From assembly GCA_019187195.1 (NCBI GenBank), contig JABAQT010000021.1, positions 1 to 64,000 on the forward strand: a stretch of DNA of 64,000 nucleotides, given 5' to 3'. Made by a program: the position numbers and the translations under genes. Shown piece after piece: positions 9,012-17,426 of this stretch. The notes under the pieces were generated by a model that saw only the letters and a list, made by a program, of their open reading frames with translations, was not told the DNA's origin and did not search any database. The stretch's first letter is position 1. Each line of letters starts with the position of its first letter. Origin of the DNA: Bryobacteraceae bacterium. GTDB lineage: Bacteria; Acidobacteriota; Terriglobia; Bryobacterales; Bryobacteraceae.

Positions 9012-9017
9012 ATTATA
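9012..9017 (-). promoter_or_regulatory. Candidate -10 box just upstream of the TssB-TssC start
   Basis: The minus strand reads TATAAT at 9017-9012, nine bases before the ATG at 9002. If used, transcription would begin only a few bases before the start codon, giving an almost leaderless mRNA; no Shine-Dalgarno is visible. The -35 region (TGACTG about 18 nt upstream) is poor. The box overlaps the stop codon of the preceding gene. Confidence 0.3.
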
Positions 9018-11004
9018 CGCCTGAATCCGTAATTACAGTCACTACATGTTGCCCGGGAGGCAACACCAGCACCCACCCGTCGTCGAACGCCCAGATCTTC
9101 GGCTCCACCTCCCGGCCGTCCACCTCGAGTTTCTTCGGCGTCCGGTTGAGCATGGCGAGCGCCCGCGTGGCGCTCTCGTAGGCCAGTTCCAGGGTGGCGC
9201 CCTCCACCCGGGCGCTCTTCAGCTCCGCGTTCAGGTCCAGCAGCCGCACCGCCGGGTCGCTATCGCCCGGCTCGACCACGTGCTCGCCCGCCGGAAGCCA
9301 CACCGTCCCCTGGCTCACTACCGGCCACGGTGTTCCATCCACCTTCGCCGGACCGTGCCATTTCACCCCTCCGCTGGCGGCAAGGTCCACCACCGTCCGG
9401 CGTTCCTCCCGCCGCAGGGCCTTCACCGCGGCCGCCGCCGCGCCCGCCAAGGGCCAGTCCGTCTTGCGCAGCGAACTCTCGAAATACAGCGCGACGCGCG
9501 GGAATGCCTGCGCGGCCAGGTGGAGTTCGCGCATCAGTTCCACTCCCGTCTGCTGCCTGGCCGGATAGACATCCTGGTAGCGCTCCACCACGTTGATGTC
9601 AATCGCCAGCCTCCCCGGTTTCTTTACCAGAGGGGCATAAGCGGCGGCCAGTTTCGGATAGCGCTCCGGACCCATGTTCCAGGCCGTGGCCGGATCTTCC
9701 ACCAGAAATGTGAAGTCCTGCGTCTCGAGCAGCGGCAGCAGGCGCCGCGCGTCCGCCCCGATGCGATCCCGCGTTTCTTCGTCGAGCAGGTTATCGACGT
9801 GCGTCAGAACGAGGTCCAGGTATGGAAACTCCTTCCGCATTCGTCCGATTTCCGCCATCCACTCGCGCTCGATGCGCTCGGCCAGCTCCACCCTGTAATC
9901 CAGAAACCGCCTCAGCCCGGCGGCGTTCTTCGGCCAGTGTCGCTCGCTCTCCGCGCGAAACAGGTCCGCCGGATCAAACCCCGCCTTTTCCCGGAACTCC
10001 TTCCGCACATCGGAATTCATTGGGGTGAACCGCGACGGGTTGGCGTGCCCCTCGAGCGATTCGAAATACAGCTCCGCGAGATTGACGCCGTCCCAATCAA
10101 AGCGCCGCAGCAGATCCTCCACCCCCTGCCTCACCGCGCGGGCGCAGTCCGGGTTGCGCAGGTTCATCAGCTTACGCCAGTCGAGGTGGGCGTCCGTGCC
10201 AAGCGCCGTCTTCTCCCGCCATTCCGGGTGCAATTCCCAGAACCGTTCGCTCACGTGCGGCAACTCGAGCCACGCATACACCAGAATGGCGTTGCGGTGG
10301 CACGCTCCAATGAGCCGCCGCAGATAGGCGTCGCGCTGCTCGCTGCCTTCAAAGTAATGCCACGCCGCGATGTGCAGCGCGGCGATGCCGTTCCTCCGCC
10401 AGAGCTTCGCCATATAGTCCGGGTCCACGCGCATGCGGTAGGAGGTGTCGAGAAACACCCACAGCCGCTTGCTGGTCAGCGGAGGTTCGAGCCCCAGATC
10501 CCGCAGCGCCTGCAGCAGGTATGGAAAGCGTTCCCTCCCGCCCGGCCCCGGATCCGTGGCAATCCACAGCACCGCGCCCGTGTTCCTGCGCATTCCCACA
10601 ACCAGCGGCGCGCCCGTCCAGCGCTCATGGGCGTACACGGTTGCCTCGGGCGGCGCCTGGAAGACCGGAACCTCCACCGCCCGCTCCCACACCACCTGGA
10701 CTCCTGGATCATGCCGGTCCACCAGGCTCCGCACTGTCACGCGCTTCGGCCCGGCGTGAAATCCAAGGCTCTCCGCCGCCTTCGACTGCCCCTCGAGGAT
10801 CACGTAGTAACCGCGCGTGAGACGCAGCGCCACTTCATCGGGCGTCATCGCCCCCGATTCCGCCGGTAGGATCACGGGCGCGCCCGTATCCGGCGTGAGG
10901 TTCACCGACGAAAGAATAGCGTTCCAGGCGGCGCCGTCCCCGGCGGCGCACCAACCGGCGGCCAATCCCAACAGCGCCACCGTCCGGCTAACGGCTGATC
11001 GCAT
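9013..11004 (-). CDS. Secreted glycosidase-like (TIM-barrel) protein of unknown specificity
   Basis: A 663-residue exported protein. Signal peptide: MRSAVSRTVALLGLAAGWCAA. The centre looks like a glycoside-hydrolase TIM barrel: KRLWVFLDTSYRMRVDP, IAALHIAAWHYFEG, ILVYAWLELP, WDGVNLAELYFE with acidic residues at strand ends, and LVLTHVDNLLDEETRD. It recalls the hydrolase half of PgaB/GHL-type enzymes, but without an alignment this stays an inference. The C-terminal ~150 residues look beta-rich (WPVVSQGTVWLPAGEHVVEPG). The ATG at 11004 is preferred over one at 11055 because it begins the signal peptide; it overlaps the upstream gene by 17 bp, so the two are probably coupled. The TssB-TssC gene follows by 10 nt. 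Confidence 0.72.
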   Translation of the reverse strand: MRSAVSRTVALLGLAAGWCAAGDGAAWNAILSSVNLTPDTGAPVILPAESGAMTPDEVALRLTRGYYVILEGQSKAAESLGFHAGPKRVTVRSLVDRHDPGVQVVWERAVEVPVFQAPPEATVYAHERWTGAPLVVGMRRNTGAVLWIATDPGPGGRERFPYLLQALRDLGLEPPLTSKRLWVFLDTSYRMRVDPDYMAKLWRRNGIAALHIAAWHYFEGSEQRDAYLRRLIGACHRNAILVYAWLELPHVSERFWELHPEWREKTALGTDAHLDWRKLMNLRNPDCARAVRQGVEDLLRRFDWDGVNLAELYFESLEGHANPSRFTPMNSDVRKEFREKAGFDPADLFRAESERHWPKNAAGLRRFLDYRVELAERIEREWMAEIGRMRKEFPYLDLVLTHVDNLLDEETRDRIGADARRLLPLLETQDFTFLVEDPATAWNMGPERYPKLAAAYAPLVKKPGRLAIDINVVERYQDVYPARQQTGVELMRELHLAAQAFPRVALYFESSLRKTDWPLAGAAAAAVKALRREERRTVVDLAASGGVKWHGPAKVDGTPWPVVSQGTVWLPAGEHVVEPGDSDPAVRLLDLNAELKSARVEGATLELAYESATRALAMLNRTPKKLEVDGREVEPKIWAFDDGWVLVLPPGQHVVTVITDSGV

Positions 11005-12967
11005 ACCACACCCCGGCGCGCACATCGTAATACACCGGCCCCAGCGGGTATCCATCCATCAGATAGCGGCCCCGCAGCACATCCACCGACCAGACCATGG
11101 ACGGAGGCATCCACCGCATCCGGAACCGCACTCCCGGGCCTGTATCGAAGAAATTCGCCCACACTTCGCGATTGCGGTCCACCGTGAGGTTCGCGTTCCA
11201 TGCCACCTGCCATTCGAGTCCGCCAAGGCGCGGCATCGTGAACCCGGCCTTGTTCTGCGAGTACACCAGCGTATTCCACCGGAACCGGCTCAGCGTCACC
11301 ACGTCGGCATTCGTCTGCGCGAACCACCCCGCCTCGGAGCCGATCCCGCGCCCGAACGCGTGCCCGTAGGAGAGGCCGCCCCTGTAGTCGGGGATCATTC
11401 TGCCCACGTCCGTCCGCTCCCGGTAGCGCACCGCGTTGCCCGCCTCCGCCCATCCGGTCAACCCTTTCCATGGCTTAGTCGCCACGCCTACTCCGCCAAT
11501 GAACGAGCTTTCCGAAAGATACTGCGGATTCAACGTTCCCGCCGCATGCTGCGAATCTCCCACGAAGCGAACGGACAGGTAAGGCCGGAACGGCAGTTTC
11601 CCAATCCGCATTTCCGTCTTCAACTGCCCGTAGGTAAAGCCTTCATGCCATCGCGAGGAGAATACCGGCAGCACCCAGGCCGTCGTCCGGAACCGTGCAA
11701 GAGCGGGCTTCAGGTTGTGGTACGCCCGCTCCGCTTCGGCCCTCTGCTTTCTGTCGGCGCTCTTGCGCGCCATCTCGAAATAACGGATCGCTTCCTCGTC
11801 CCGGCGCAGCATGTTGTAAGTCCAGCCGAGCTTGAGATTCACCTCGTGATCGCGCGGGTTCTCTTCATGCGCCGCGAGATAGTACCGCTCGGCGTCCTTC
11901 ATGTATCCTTGCTCGTAGCTGCGGTCCCCCATCGCCTTGTTGCCGCGCGGCTCGACAGCCGCCCGCGGCTTCAGGCCCTTGGCGTTCATCGCGTCCCTCA
12001 CCCGCTTCACCAGCGCCGGGTCGTTGCCCCGCAATACCTTCTCGAGTAGCGGCAGCGCGCCGGCGGCATCATTGCGCTCAAGCCGCATCATTCCCAGTTG
12101 CGCGAGCGACAACAAGTCATCCGGCGCGATCTCGAGCAGTTGCGCAAACTCCGCCTCCGCTTCCCGTGGCTTGCGCACCGCCAGCCACAGGAACGCCAGT
12201 TCCCGGCGCAGTTCCACATTCATCCGGTCGAGTTCAATCGCCTTCCGGAACTCGGACGCATAAGGATACCGTGCCGGGAGAAACTCCCGCGCCTGCTCGG
12301 CCGCCCTGGGATTGCCTCCCCGCGAAGCCGCCAGCCACGCCGCCAGCGCGCCTTCCTCATCACCCGTCATCCGCCGCGCACGCCCCAGGTCCACCAGCAG
12401 ACCGCGCCCGGCCGGACGCAATTCCCACGCCCGCCGGTAGTGTTCGGCCGCCGTCTTTCCATCGCCCCGCTGTTCGGCCGCCCGCGCCAGTTCGAGGTGC
12501 GCGCCGTAGTCGTTGGGGTCGTGCGCCAGCGCGTTCGTCCACCGGCGGATCGCTTCCATCAACGGCCGGTCCACGTTCAGGAAGGCCTGTTCCGCGGCCG
12601 CCTTCGACGCCGCATCACCCGCCTTCCGCACATGGTCGAACACCCGCCTTGCTTCCCCGATCCGGCCGGTCTCATGACACAGGTAGCCGTACTCGAGAGC
12701 GCTGTGCCAGTCCTCCGGAGCCAGCTTCACGATGGAGGCGAACTCATCCCGCGCATCCTCCGTATCCCCCATCTTGAGCAGCGTATAGGCGAGCTCTCTC
12801 CGCGGCTCGATGCGCTTTGCATCTCTCTGAATGGCCTCGCGGAACCGCGCCGCCGCGGTTTCGTAATCCTTTGCTTTCAGCGCCGCATAGGCCTCCGCCG
12901 TGGGATCACTGCCCCACGGGATGGCCGCGGCCGCGCCCAGCACACACAAACACCACTGCAACGCCAC
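10988..12967 (-). CDS. TPR protein with C-terminal NfrA-like outer-membrane domain
   Basis: A 659-residue protein starting with a short signal peptide (WCLCVLGAAAAIP). Residues about 22-420 are tandem tetratricopeptide-like helices (AYAALKAKDYETAAARFREAI, RRELAYTLLKMGDTEDARDEF, NLKLGWTYNMLRRDEEAIRYF). Residues about 430-659 are aromatic and beta-rich (RPYLSVRFVGDSQ, LTGWAEAGNAVRYRERTDVG, DYRGGLSYGHAFG) and end YDVRAGVWYAISR, like the barrel part of phage N4 receptor NfrA or the exporters PgaA/PelB. This architecture usually means a TPR scaffold in the periplasm plus an outer-membrane pore for polysaccharide. No synthase is nearby. Start GTG at 12967 has a poor ribosome-binding site. It overlaps the glycosidase-like gene downstream and lies 45 nt after the D-aminoacylase. 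Confidence 0.78.
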   Translation of the reverse strand: MALQWCLCVLGAAAAIPWGSDPTAEAYAALKAKDYETAAARFREAIQRDAKRIEPRRELAYTLLKMGDTEDARDEFASIVKLAPEDWHSALEYGYLCHETGRIGEARRVFDHVRKAGDAASKAAAEQAFLNVDRPLMEAIRRWTNALAHDPNDYGAHLELARAAEQRGDGKTAAEHYRRAWELRPAGRGLLVDLGRARRMTGDEEGALAAWLAASRGGNPRAAEQAREFLPARYPYASEFRKAIELDRMNVELRRELAFLWLAVRKPREAEAEFAQLLEIAPDDLLSLAQLGMMRLERNDAAGALPLLEKVLRGNDPALVKRVRDAMNAKGLKPRAAVEPRGNKAMGDRSYEQGYMKDAERYYLAAHEENPRDHEVNLKLGWTYNMLRRDEEAIRYFEMARKSADRKQRAEAERAYHNLKPALARFRTTAWVLPVFSSRWHEGFTYGQLKTEMRIGKLPFRPYLSVRFVGDSQHAAGTLNPQYLSESSFIGGVGVATKPWKGLTGWAEAGNAVRYRERTDVGRMIPDYRGGLSYGHAFGRGIGSEAGWFAQTNADVVTLSRFRWNTLVYSQNKAGFTMPRLGGLEWQVAWNANLTVDRNREVWANFFDTGPGVRFRMRWMPPSMVWSVDVLRGRYLMDGYPLGPVYYDVRAGVWYAISR

Positions 12968-13012
12968 AGTGGATTAGTGGCCCGAGGCGCGGCTTCCTCT
13001 CACCCGCGCGCC

Positions 13013-14617
13013 TCACCGTGACGGTTTGAGAATCCGGCCCGGACGCGCCCCCGTGTGCCGTTCCTGATCGAGCACCACTGTCCCGTTCACCACCACATAC
13101 TCGATCCCCGAAGCATACGCATGCGGCTTTTCGAACGTGGCGTTGTCCGCCACCCGTGCCGGATCGAACACCGTCACATCCGCCATCATCCCCGGCCGCA
13201 GCAGGCCCCGGTCATACACATGAATCTTCGCCGCGTTGGCCGATGTCATCTTTCGGATGGCATCCTCCATCGGGAGCGTCTTCTCCTCCCGCACGTACCG
13301 TCCGAGAACGCGCGGGAACGTGCCGTAATAGCGCGGGTGGGGATGCCCCTTGGCGAGCGGCCCCTCCGTTGTGACCGCCGTGCCGTCCGACCCGATCGAG
13401 ACGAACGGCTGCTTCAGCGCGTAGCGCATGTCTTCCTCGGAGTGGTGGAAATAGACCGTCGGGACGCTCCCCGAATTGTCGATCAAGACCCGGAAAAGCA
13501 CGCCGATCGGATCGCCTCCCATCCCCGAGATCACCTCATTCATGCGCTTGCCCTCATACTTCTTGTACGCGGGGTTCGAAAACGAAACCAGCAGCATTCC
13601 CTCCCACGACCCCGTGGCCGTGTAGTGGTTGTACCAGTTCGAGCCCGGAATGCCGTTCAATATCTCCCGCTCGAGGCGCGGACGCAGCGCCGGATCCTTG
13701 AGGCGCGCGATCATGGCGCTTCTGCCCCCTTCGTGCGCCCACGGGGGAATGATGCTCGAGAGGTTATTCTGCCCGGCGCGGTATGGGTAGACGTTGGCTT
13801 CCACCTGCTGGCCCTGGGCGCGCGCGTTGGCGATGGTGGCCACCAGTTCCGGCATGCGGCCCCACAACTTGTGTTCGGCGATCTTGAGGTGAATGATGTC
13901 CACCGGCACGTGCGCCCGCCGGCCGATCTCGAGCGCTTCGGCCACCGATTCGAACACTCCGAAACCTTCCGTGCGCATGTGCGTCGAGTAGATGCCGTTG
14001 TAGGGCGCCGCCTGCTCACACATGGCAACCAGCGTGTTGGTGTCGATCCAGGAACCCGGAGGCCCACTCAACGAACTCGCCACGCCCAGCGCTCCATCCT
14101 CCATCGCCTGCCGCACCGCGGCGCGCATTCTGTCCAGCTCCTCCGCTGAGGGCGGACCCGCCCTTTCTCCGCGTACCTGCACCCAGATCTGGCTCGATCC
14201 GGCATAGGAACCGATGTTCGTGCTGATCCCCTTCTCGAGCAGCCTGCGAAAATAGTCCGCAAAGCGCGGAAACTCCCGCGATGGCGCGGCCGAGCCGCCC
14301 TCGCCGAAGATCATGCTGGTCACGCCCTGGCGGATCATCGACTGCGCATTGCCATCCTCCAATACCGTGTAGTCGGAGTGATTGTGGATATCGATGAACC
14401 CCGGGGCTACGATCCGTCCGCCGGCATCGATCGTCCGGCGGGCGGTTCCGCCGCTCAACTTGCCGATGGCGGCAATGCGCTGGTCCTTGATCGCCAGGTC
14501 CGCCAGGAACGACGGATTGCCCGTGCCATCCACCAGGCGGCCATTGCGGATAAGCAGATCGTAGTCCTGGGCGAAGACCGCCGGGACAAGTGCCAGTAGG
14601 ACGAAGCAGAGAGACAT
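13013..14617 (-). CDS. Secreted N-acyl-D-amino-acid deacylase (D-aminoacylase)
   Basis: Zinc amidohydrolase that should release D-amino acids from N-acyl-D-amino acids. The 534-residue chain starts with a signal peptide (LCFVLLALVPAVFAQ), then the composite beta domain (DYDLLIRNGRLVDGTGNP) and the metal-binding HNH in GFIDIHNHSDYTVLED. Further motifs are TSMIFGEGGSAAP, YSTHMRTEGFG, DIIHLKIAEHKLWG and the catalytic acid region SIGSDGTAVTTEGP; the C-terminus closes the beta domain (VVLDQERHTGARPG). Export suggests turnover of D-amino-acid-containing wall or peptide material. AAGAGGGAC precedes the ATG. It is divergent from the surface protein at 14721 and reads toward the NfrA-like gene. Confidence 0.87.
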   Translation of the reverse strand: MSLCFVLLALVPAVFAQDYDLLIRNGRLVDGTGNPSFLADLAIKDQRIAAIGKLSGGTARRTIDAGGRIVAPGFIDIHNHSDYTVLEDGNAQSMIRQGVTSMIFGEGGSAAPSREFPRFADYFRRLLEKGISTNIGSYAGSSQIWVQVRGERAGPPSAEELDRMRAAVRQAMEDGALGVASSLSGPPGSWIDTNTLVAMCEQAAPYNGIYSTHMRTEGFGVFESVAEALEIGRRAHVPVDIIHLKIAEHKLWGRMPELVATIANARAQGQQVEANVYPYRAGQNNLSSIIPPWAHEGGRSAMIARLKDPALRPRLEREILNGIPGSNWYNHYTATGSWEGMLLVSFSNPAYKKYEGKRMNEVISGMGGDPIGVLFRVLIDNSGSVPTVYFHHSEEDMRYALKQPFVSIGSDGTAVTTEGPLAKGHPHPRYYGTFPRVLGRYVREEKTLPMEDAIRKMTSANAAKIHVYDRGLLRPGMMADVTVFDPARVADNATFEKPHAYASGIEYVVVNGTVVLDQERHTGARPGRILKPSR

Positions 14618-14655
14618 ATGTCCCTCTTAGCATATATTCCTTTATTCCTTATCAC

Positions 14656-14683
14656 TTGACCGGAGAAGCCCTACTGATCTATT
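14656..14683 (+). promoter_or_regulatory. Candidate sigma-70 promoter for the SLH surface protein
   Basis: TTGACC at 14656-14661 and TCTATT at 14678-14683 with a 16-bp spacer, in the 103-bp divergent region, 37 bp before the ATG at 14721. The -35 is good, the -10 is weak. Confidence 0.35.
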
Positions 14684-14720
14684 TTCAAGGCAATCTCCCC
14701 GCCGAAAGAATAAGAGAACC

Positions 14721-17345
14721 ATGCTGCGGCTCTATCGACGCTTCTTCGGCGTGGCCTTCGCGATCAGCGGGCTGACGCTACCCTTTGTCTATTCCCAGAC
14801 GAATTCCCCCAAGGCGCGAGTCCTTTGGGTAGACCCGCTCGCGGGCGACGACTCGAACAGCGGAGCCGCGCGCGCGGAAGCTCTCGCCTCCGTCAGGGAA
14901 GCGCTGGCGCGCATTCCCGCGCAAGTCCCGGCCGGCGGCTTCCGCATCCTACTGGCGCCGGGAACATATACGGAAGACAACTTTCCCGCCGATTTCGAGG
15001 CGCTTCAGGGTTCGAGCGAGGCTCCGGTGGTTGTCGAAGCGGGCGAGGGCGCGGGCACTGTCCGGACGCCGGCATTCCGCCTCTCCAACTGCCGTTATCT
15101 CTCGATCATCGGTATCCGCGTGGCCGGCGCCCTTTCCTCGTTCGGATGCGAGCACCTCTCTCTACGCGGCATCTCAGCCCGGACGCTCCATCTCAGCCGC
15201 TCGGCGCATGTGACCGTGGAAGCAAGCGACATCTCCGGAGATTGGGGCAGCGCCGTCACCCTCACTGCTGTCCGCCAAGGCCGTTTGCGGGCGAATCGCA
15301 TCCATGACGCGTCCGGCTGGTGCGTGGACGCCGCCGGCGGAACCGTGGATATTCAGCTGGAAGGAAACGGATTCGAGCAGTGCGGAGTCGGCGGATTTCC
15401 CGTGGGCCAGGAAGCCGGATCCGGACTTGAACGGGCTTCCGGGGAGGTATACGAGTATAGCGGCAGCCTTTCGAAACCCGCTTCCGGCCCGCGGCAAGCC
15501 GGGCAGACCGGCGCTTCCGCGTCGCCTTTTTCGGCTACGCCCGGCGCGTTGCGCTTCGTCCACACTCCCGGCACCGCTGCACCGGCTTCGCGGCCCATGC
15601 AGTTGAGCGCCGCCTCGAACACGCCGTACACCCTTACCTCGGATGCGCCCTGGCTCTCCGTGGCTCCCGCCCAGGGAACCGCTCCGGCGACGGTGAATGT
15701 TTCGGTGAACCCGGGGGCTCTCGCGGCGAATGTCTACTCCGGGTCGCTCAGGGCGGCAACAAACGGCGCCGCCGATTTGCAGATCCCCGTCGGGCTGGTG
15801 GTATTCACTCCCGGAGCCGCGGCGCAGGTCTTCAACGACGTGCCAGTGTCGCACCCCTGGGCGGATTATATCTATCTGCTCGGGAAGTTCAGCGTCTCGA
15901 TAGGCTGCTCGGCGGTTCCGCCCCTATACTGCCCGGGCGATCACGTCACGCAGGCTCAAATGGCGGCTTTCGTCATCCGGGCCATGCTCGGCGAATCCTT
16001 CTCCTATCCCACCGTTCCGTTTTTCGCGGACATGCCGGCGGGCAACCCTCTGTTCAAGTATGTCCAGAAGATGAGGGAACTGAACATCAACCTGGGATGC
16101 GGCAGCGGACAGTTCTGTCCGAATTCGCTGGTTACCCGCGGGCAGATGGCTCAATACCTCGTGCGGGCGCGGTTTGGCGCCTCGTTCCCTTATCCGCCGG
16201 AGGCGCGGTTTTCCGATGTGCCCACCGCGGATGCCCTGTTCCCGTATGTGCAGAAGTTGTGGGACATGGGAGTGACCCAAGGCTGTACCGATCTCACCTA
16301 CTGCCCCTCCCAGTATGTAAACCGGGAACAGATGGCCGCCTTCCTGACCCGTACGTTCTTCAACTTCGGCCTGCTGACTCCGGCCCCTCCACCGCCGCCG
16401 CCTCCACCACCTCCTCCTCCACCGCCGCCCCCACCTCCGCCACCGCCCGCCGGCAACGCGCCGAAAATCTCCGGCTGCAATATCTTTCCGGCTGACAATG
16501 TCTGGAACACGCCCATCGACACCCTTCCGGTGCACGCCAATTCCTCCGCCTGGGTCAATACCATCGGTTCGAGCCGCGGATTTCATATGGATTTCGGTTC
16601 CGGCCTGTGGGATGGCGGACCGATCGGTATCCCCTTTGTCGTCGTTCCCCAGGGACAGCCGAAAGTCAATGTGAGCTTCGATTACGCGGACGAAAGTGAT
16701 CCGGGGCCGTATCCCATCCCCGCGAATCCCCCCATCGAAGGCGGCCCCGGCAGCGACGGCGACCGGCACGTGCTCGTGCTCGAGCAAGGAACCTGTAAGC
16801 TGTACGAACTCTACTACGCTTTTCCGCAGTCGAACGGAACCTGGACCGCGGGCTCGGGAGCCATCTACGATCTCACCGCGAACGGGCCGCTGCGGCCCGC
16901 CACCTGGACATCCGCCGACGCGGCCGGGCTCCCCATTCTTCCCGGTCTTGCACGGTATGACGAAGTGGCTGCGGGCGAGATCCGGCATGCCATCCGGTTT
17001 ACGGCTCCGCGAACGAAGAAGGAGTTTATCTGGCCGGCGAGGCACCACGCCTCGAACCTCACGGGAGCCGAGTATCCCCCCATGGGGGCCCGCTTCCGCC
17101 TCAAGGCGTCCTATGACATTTCCCGATTCTCCACGCAGGCGCGGGTGATCCTGCAGGCGATGAAGAAATACGGCATCATCCTCGCCGACAATGGCTCGTC
17201 GTGGTACATGAGCGGAGCTCCCGATGAGCGCTGGGACAACGACGTGCTGCACGAACTCGACATTGTCACGGGCGCGGATATCGAGGCTGTCGATGAATCG
17301 TCCCTGATGATCGACCCGAACTCCGGCCAGGCGCGGCAGCCCTGA
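14721..17345 (+). CDS. Secreted surface protein: beta-helix, BACON-like, three SLH domains, polyproline, C-terminal domain
   Basis: An 874-residue exported protein (signal peptide to about residue 25, FVYSQ). Residues about 35-230 look like a right-handed beta-helix (VDPLAGDDSNSGAARAEA opening, LAPGTYTE, repeated strand-turn units). About 270-370 is a BACON-type repeat (YTLTSDAPWLSVAPAQGTAP). About 375-550 are three SLH domains (FNDVPVSHPWADYIY..., FADMPAGNPLFKYVQKM..., FSDVPTADALFPYVQKL...), each with Cys pairs and a TRGQMAQ-type motif. A run of about 24 prolines separates them from a C-terminal domain of about 290 residues (CNIFPADNVWNTPIDTLPV) that I cannot name. SLH domains usually anchor proteins to the cell surface. 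AAGAGA precedes the ATG. Confidence 0.82.
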   Translation: MLRLYRRFFGVAFAISGLTLPFVYSQTNSPKARVLWVDPLAGDDSNSGAARAEALASVREALARIPAQVPAGGFRILLAPGTYTEDNFPADFEALQGSSEAPVVVEAGEGAGTVRTPAFRLSNCRYLSIIGIRVAGALSSFGCEHLSLRGISARTLHLSRSAHVTVEASDISGDWGSAVTLTAVRQGRLRANRIHDASGWCVDAAGGTVDIQLEGNGFEQCGVGGFPVGQEAGSGLERASGEVYEYSGSLSKPASGPRQAGQTGASASPFSATPGALRFVHTPGTAAPASRPMQLSAASNTPYTLTSDAPWLSVAPAQGTAPATVNVSVNPGALAANVYSGSLRAATNGAADLQIPVGLVVFTPGAAAQVFNDVPVSHPWADYIYLLGKFSVSIGCSAVPPLYCPGDHVTQAQMAAFVIRAMLGESFSYPTVPFFADMPAGNPLFKYVQKMRELNINLGCGSGQFCPNSLVTRGQMAQYLVRARFGASFPYPPEARFSDVPTADALFPYVQKLWDMGVTQGCTDLTYCPSQYVNREQMAAFLTRTFFNFGLLTPAPPPPPPPPPPPPPPPPPPPPPAGNAPKISGCNIFPADNVWNTPIDTLPVHANSSAWVNTIGSSRGFHMDFGSGLWDGGPIGIPFVVVPQGQPKVNVSFDYADESDPGPYPIPANPPIEGGPGSDGDRHVLVLEQGTCKLYELYYAFPQSNGTWTAGSGAIYDLTANGPLRPATWTSADAAGLPILPGLARYDEVAAGEIRHAIRFTAPRTKKEFIWPARHHASNLTGAEYPPMGARFRLKASYDISRFSTQARVILQAMKKYGIILADNGSSWYMSGAPDERWDNDVLHELDIVTGADIEAVDESSLMIDPNSGQARQP
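16378..16450 (+). repeat. Polyproline-coding low-complexity tract
   Basis: About 24 consecutive proline codons (mixed CCG, CCA, CCT and CCC) between the third SLH domain and the C-terminal domain. It probably forms an extended rigid spacer. Mixed codon use argues against recent slippage. The opposite strand reads as poly-glycine and is a shadow. Confidence 0.8.
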
Positions 17346-17386
17346 CGCGGGCGGCCCCGGGCGGGCTTCAGACTTATTTCAAACAA

Positions 17387-17423
17387 TTCCCCCTTCACCC
17401 GATGAGAGATAGTGAAGGGGGGA
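17387..17423 (+). promoter_or_regulatory. Hairpin that buries the ribosome-binding site of the pentapeptide-repeat gene
   Basis: Arms 17387-17398 (TTCCCCCTTCAC) and 17412-17423 (GTGAAGGGGGGA) pair over 12 positions (11 Watson-Crick, one G-T) around a 13-nt loop. The 3' arm contains the complete Shine-Dalgarno sequence GAAGGGGGGA, three bases before the ATG at 17427, so folding would block translation initiation. It may also act as a terminator for the upstream gene, but there is no T-run. Confidence 0.6.
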
Positions 17424-17426
17424 GTC

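Noticed and set aside
9046..10869. Plus frame opposite the glycosidase-like gene
   Set aside because: Arg/His/Pro-rich shadow; the minus gene has a signal peptide and barrel motifs.
16378..16450. Poly-glycine frame opposite the polyproline tract
   Set aside because: Complement of the proline codons inside a real gene.
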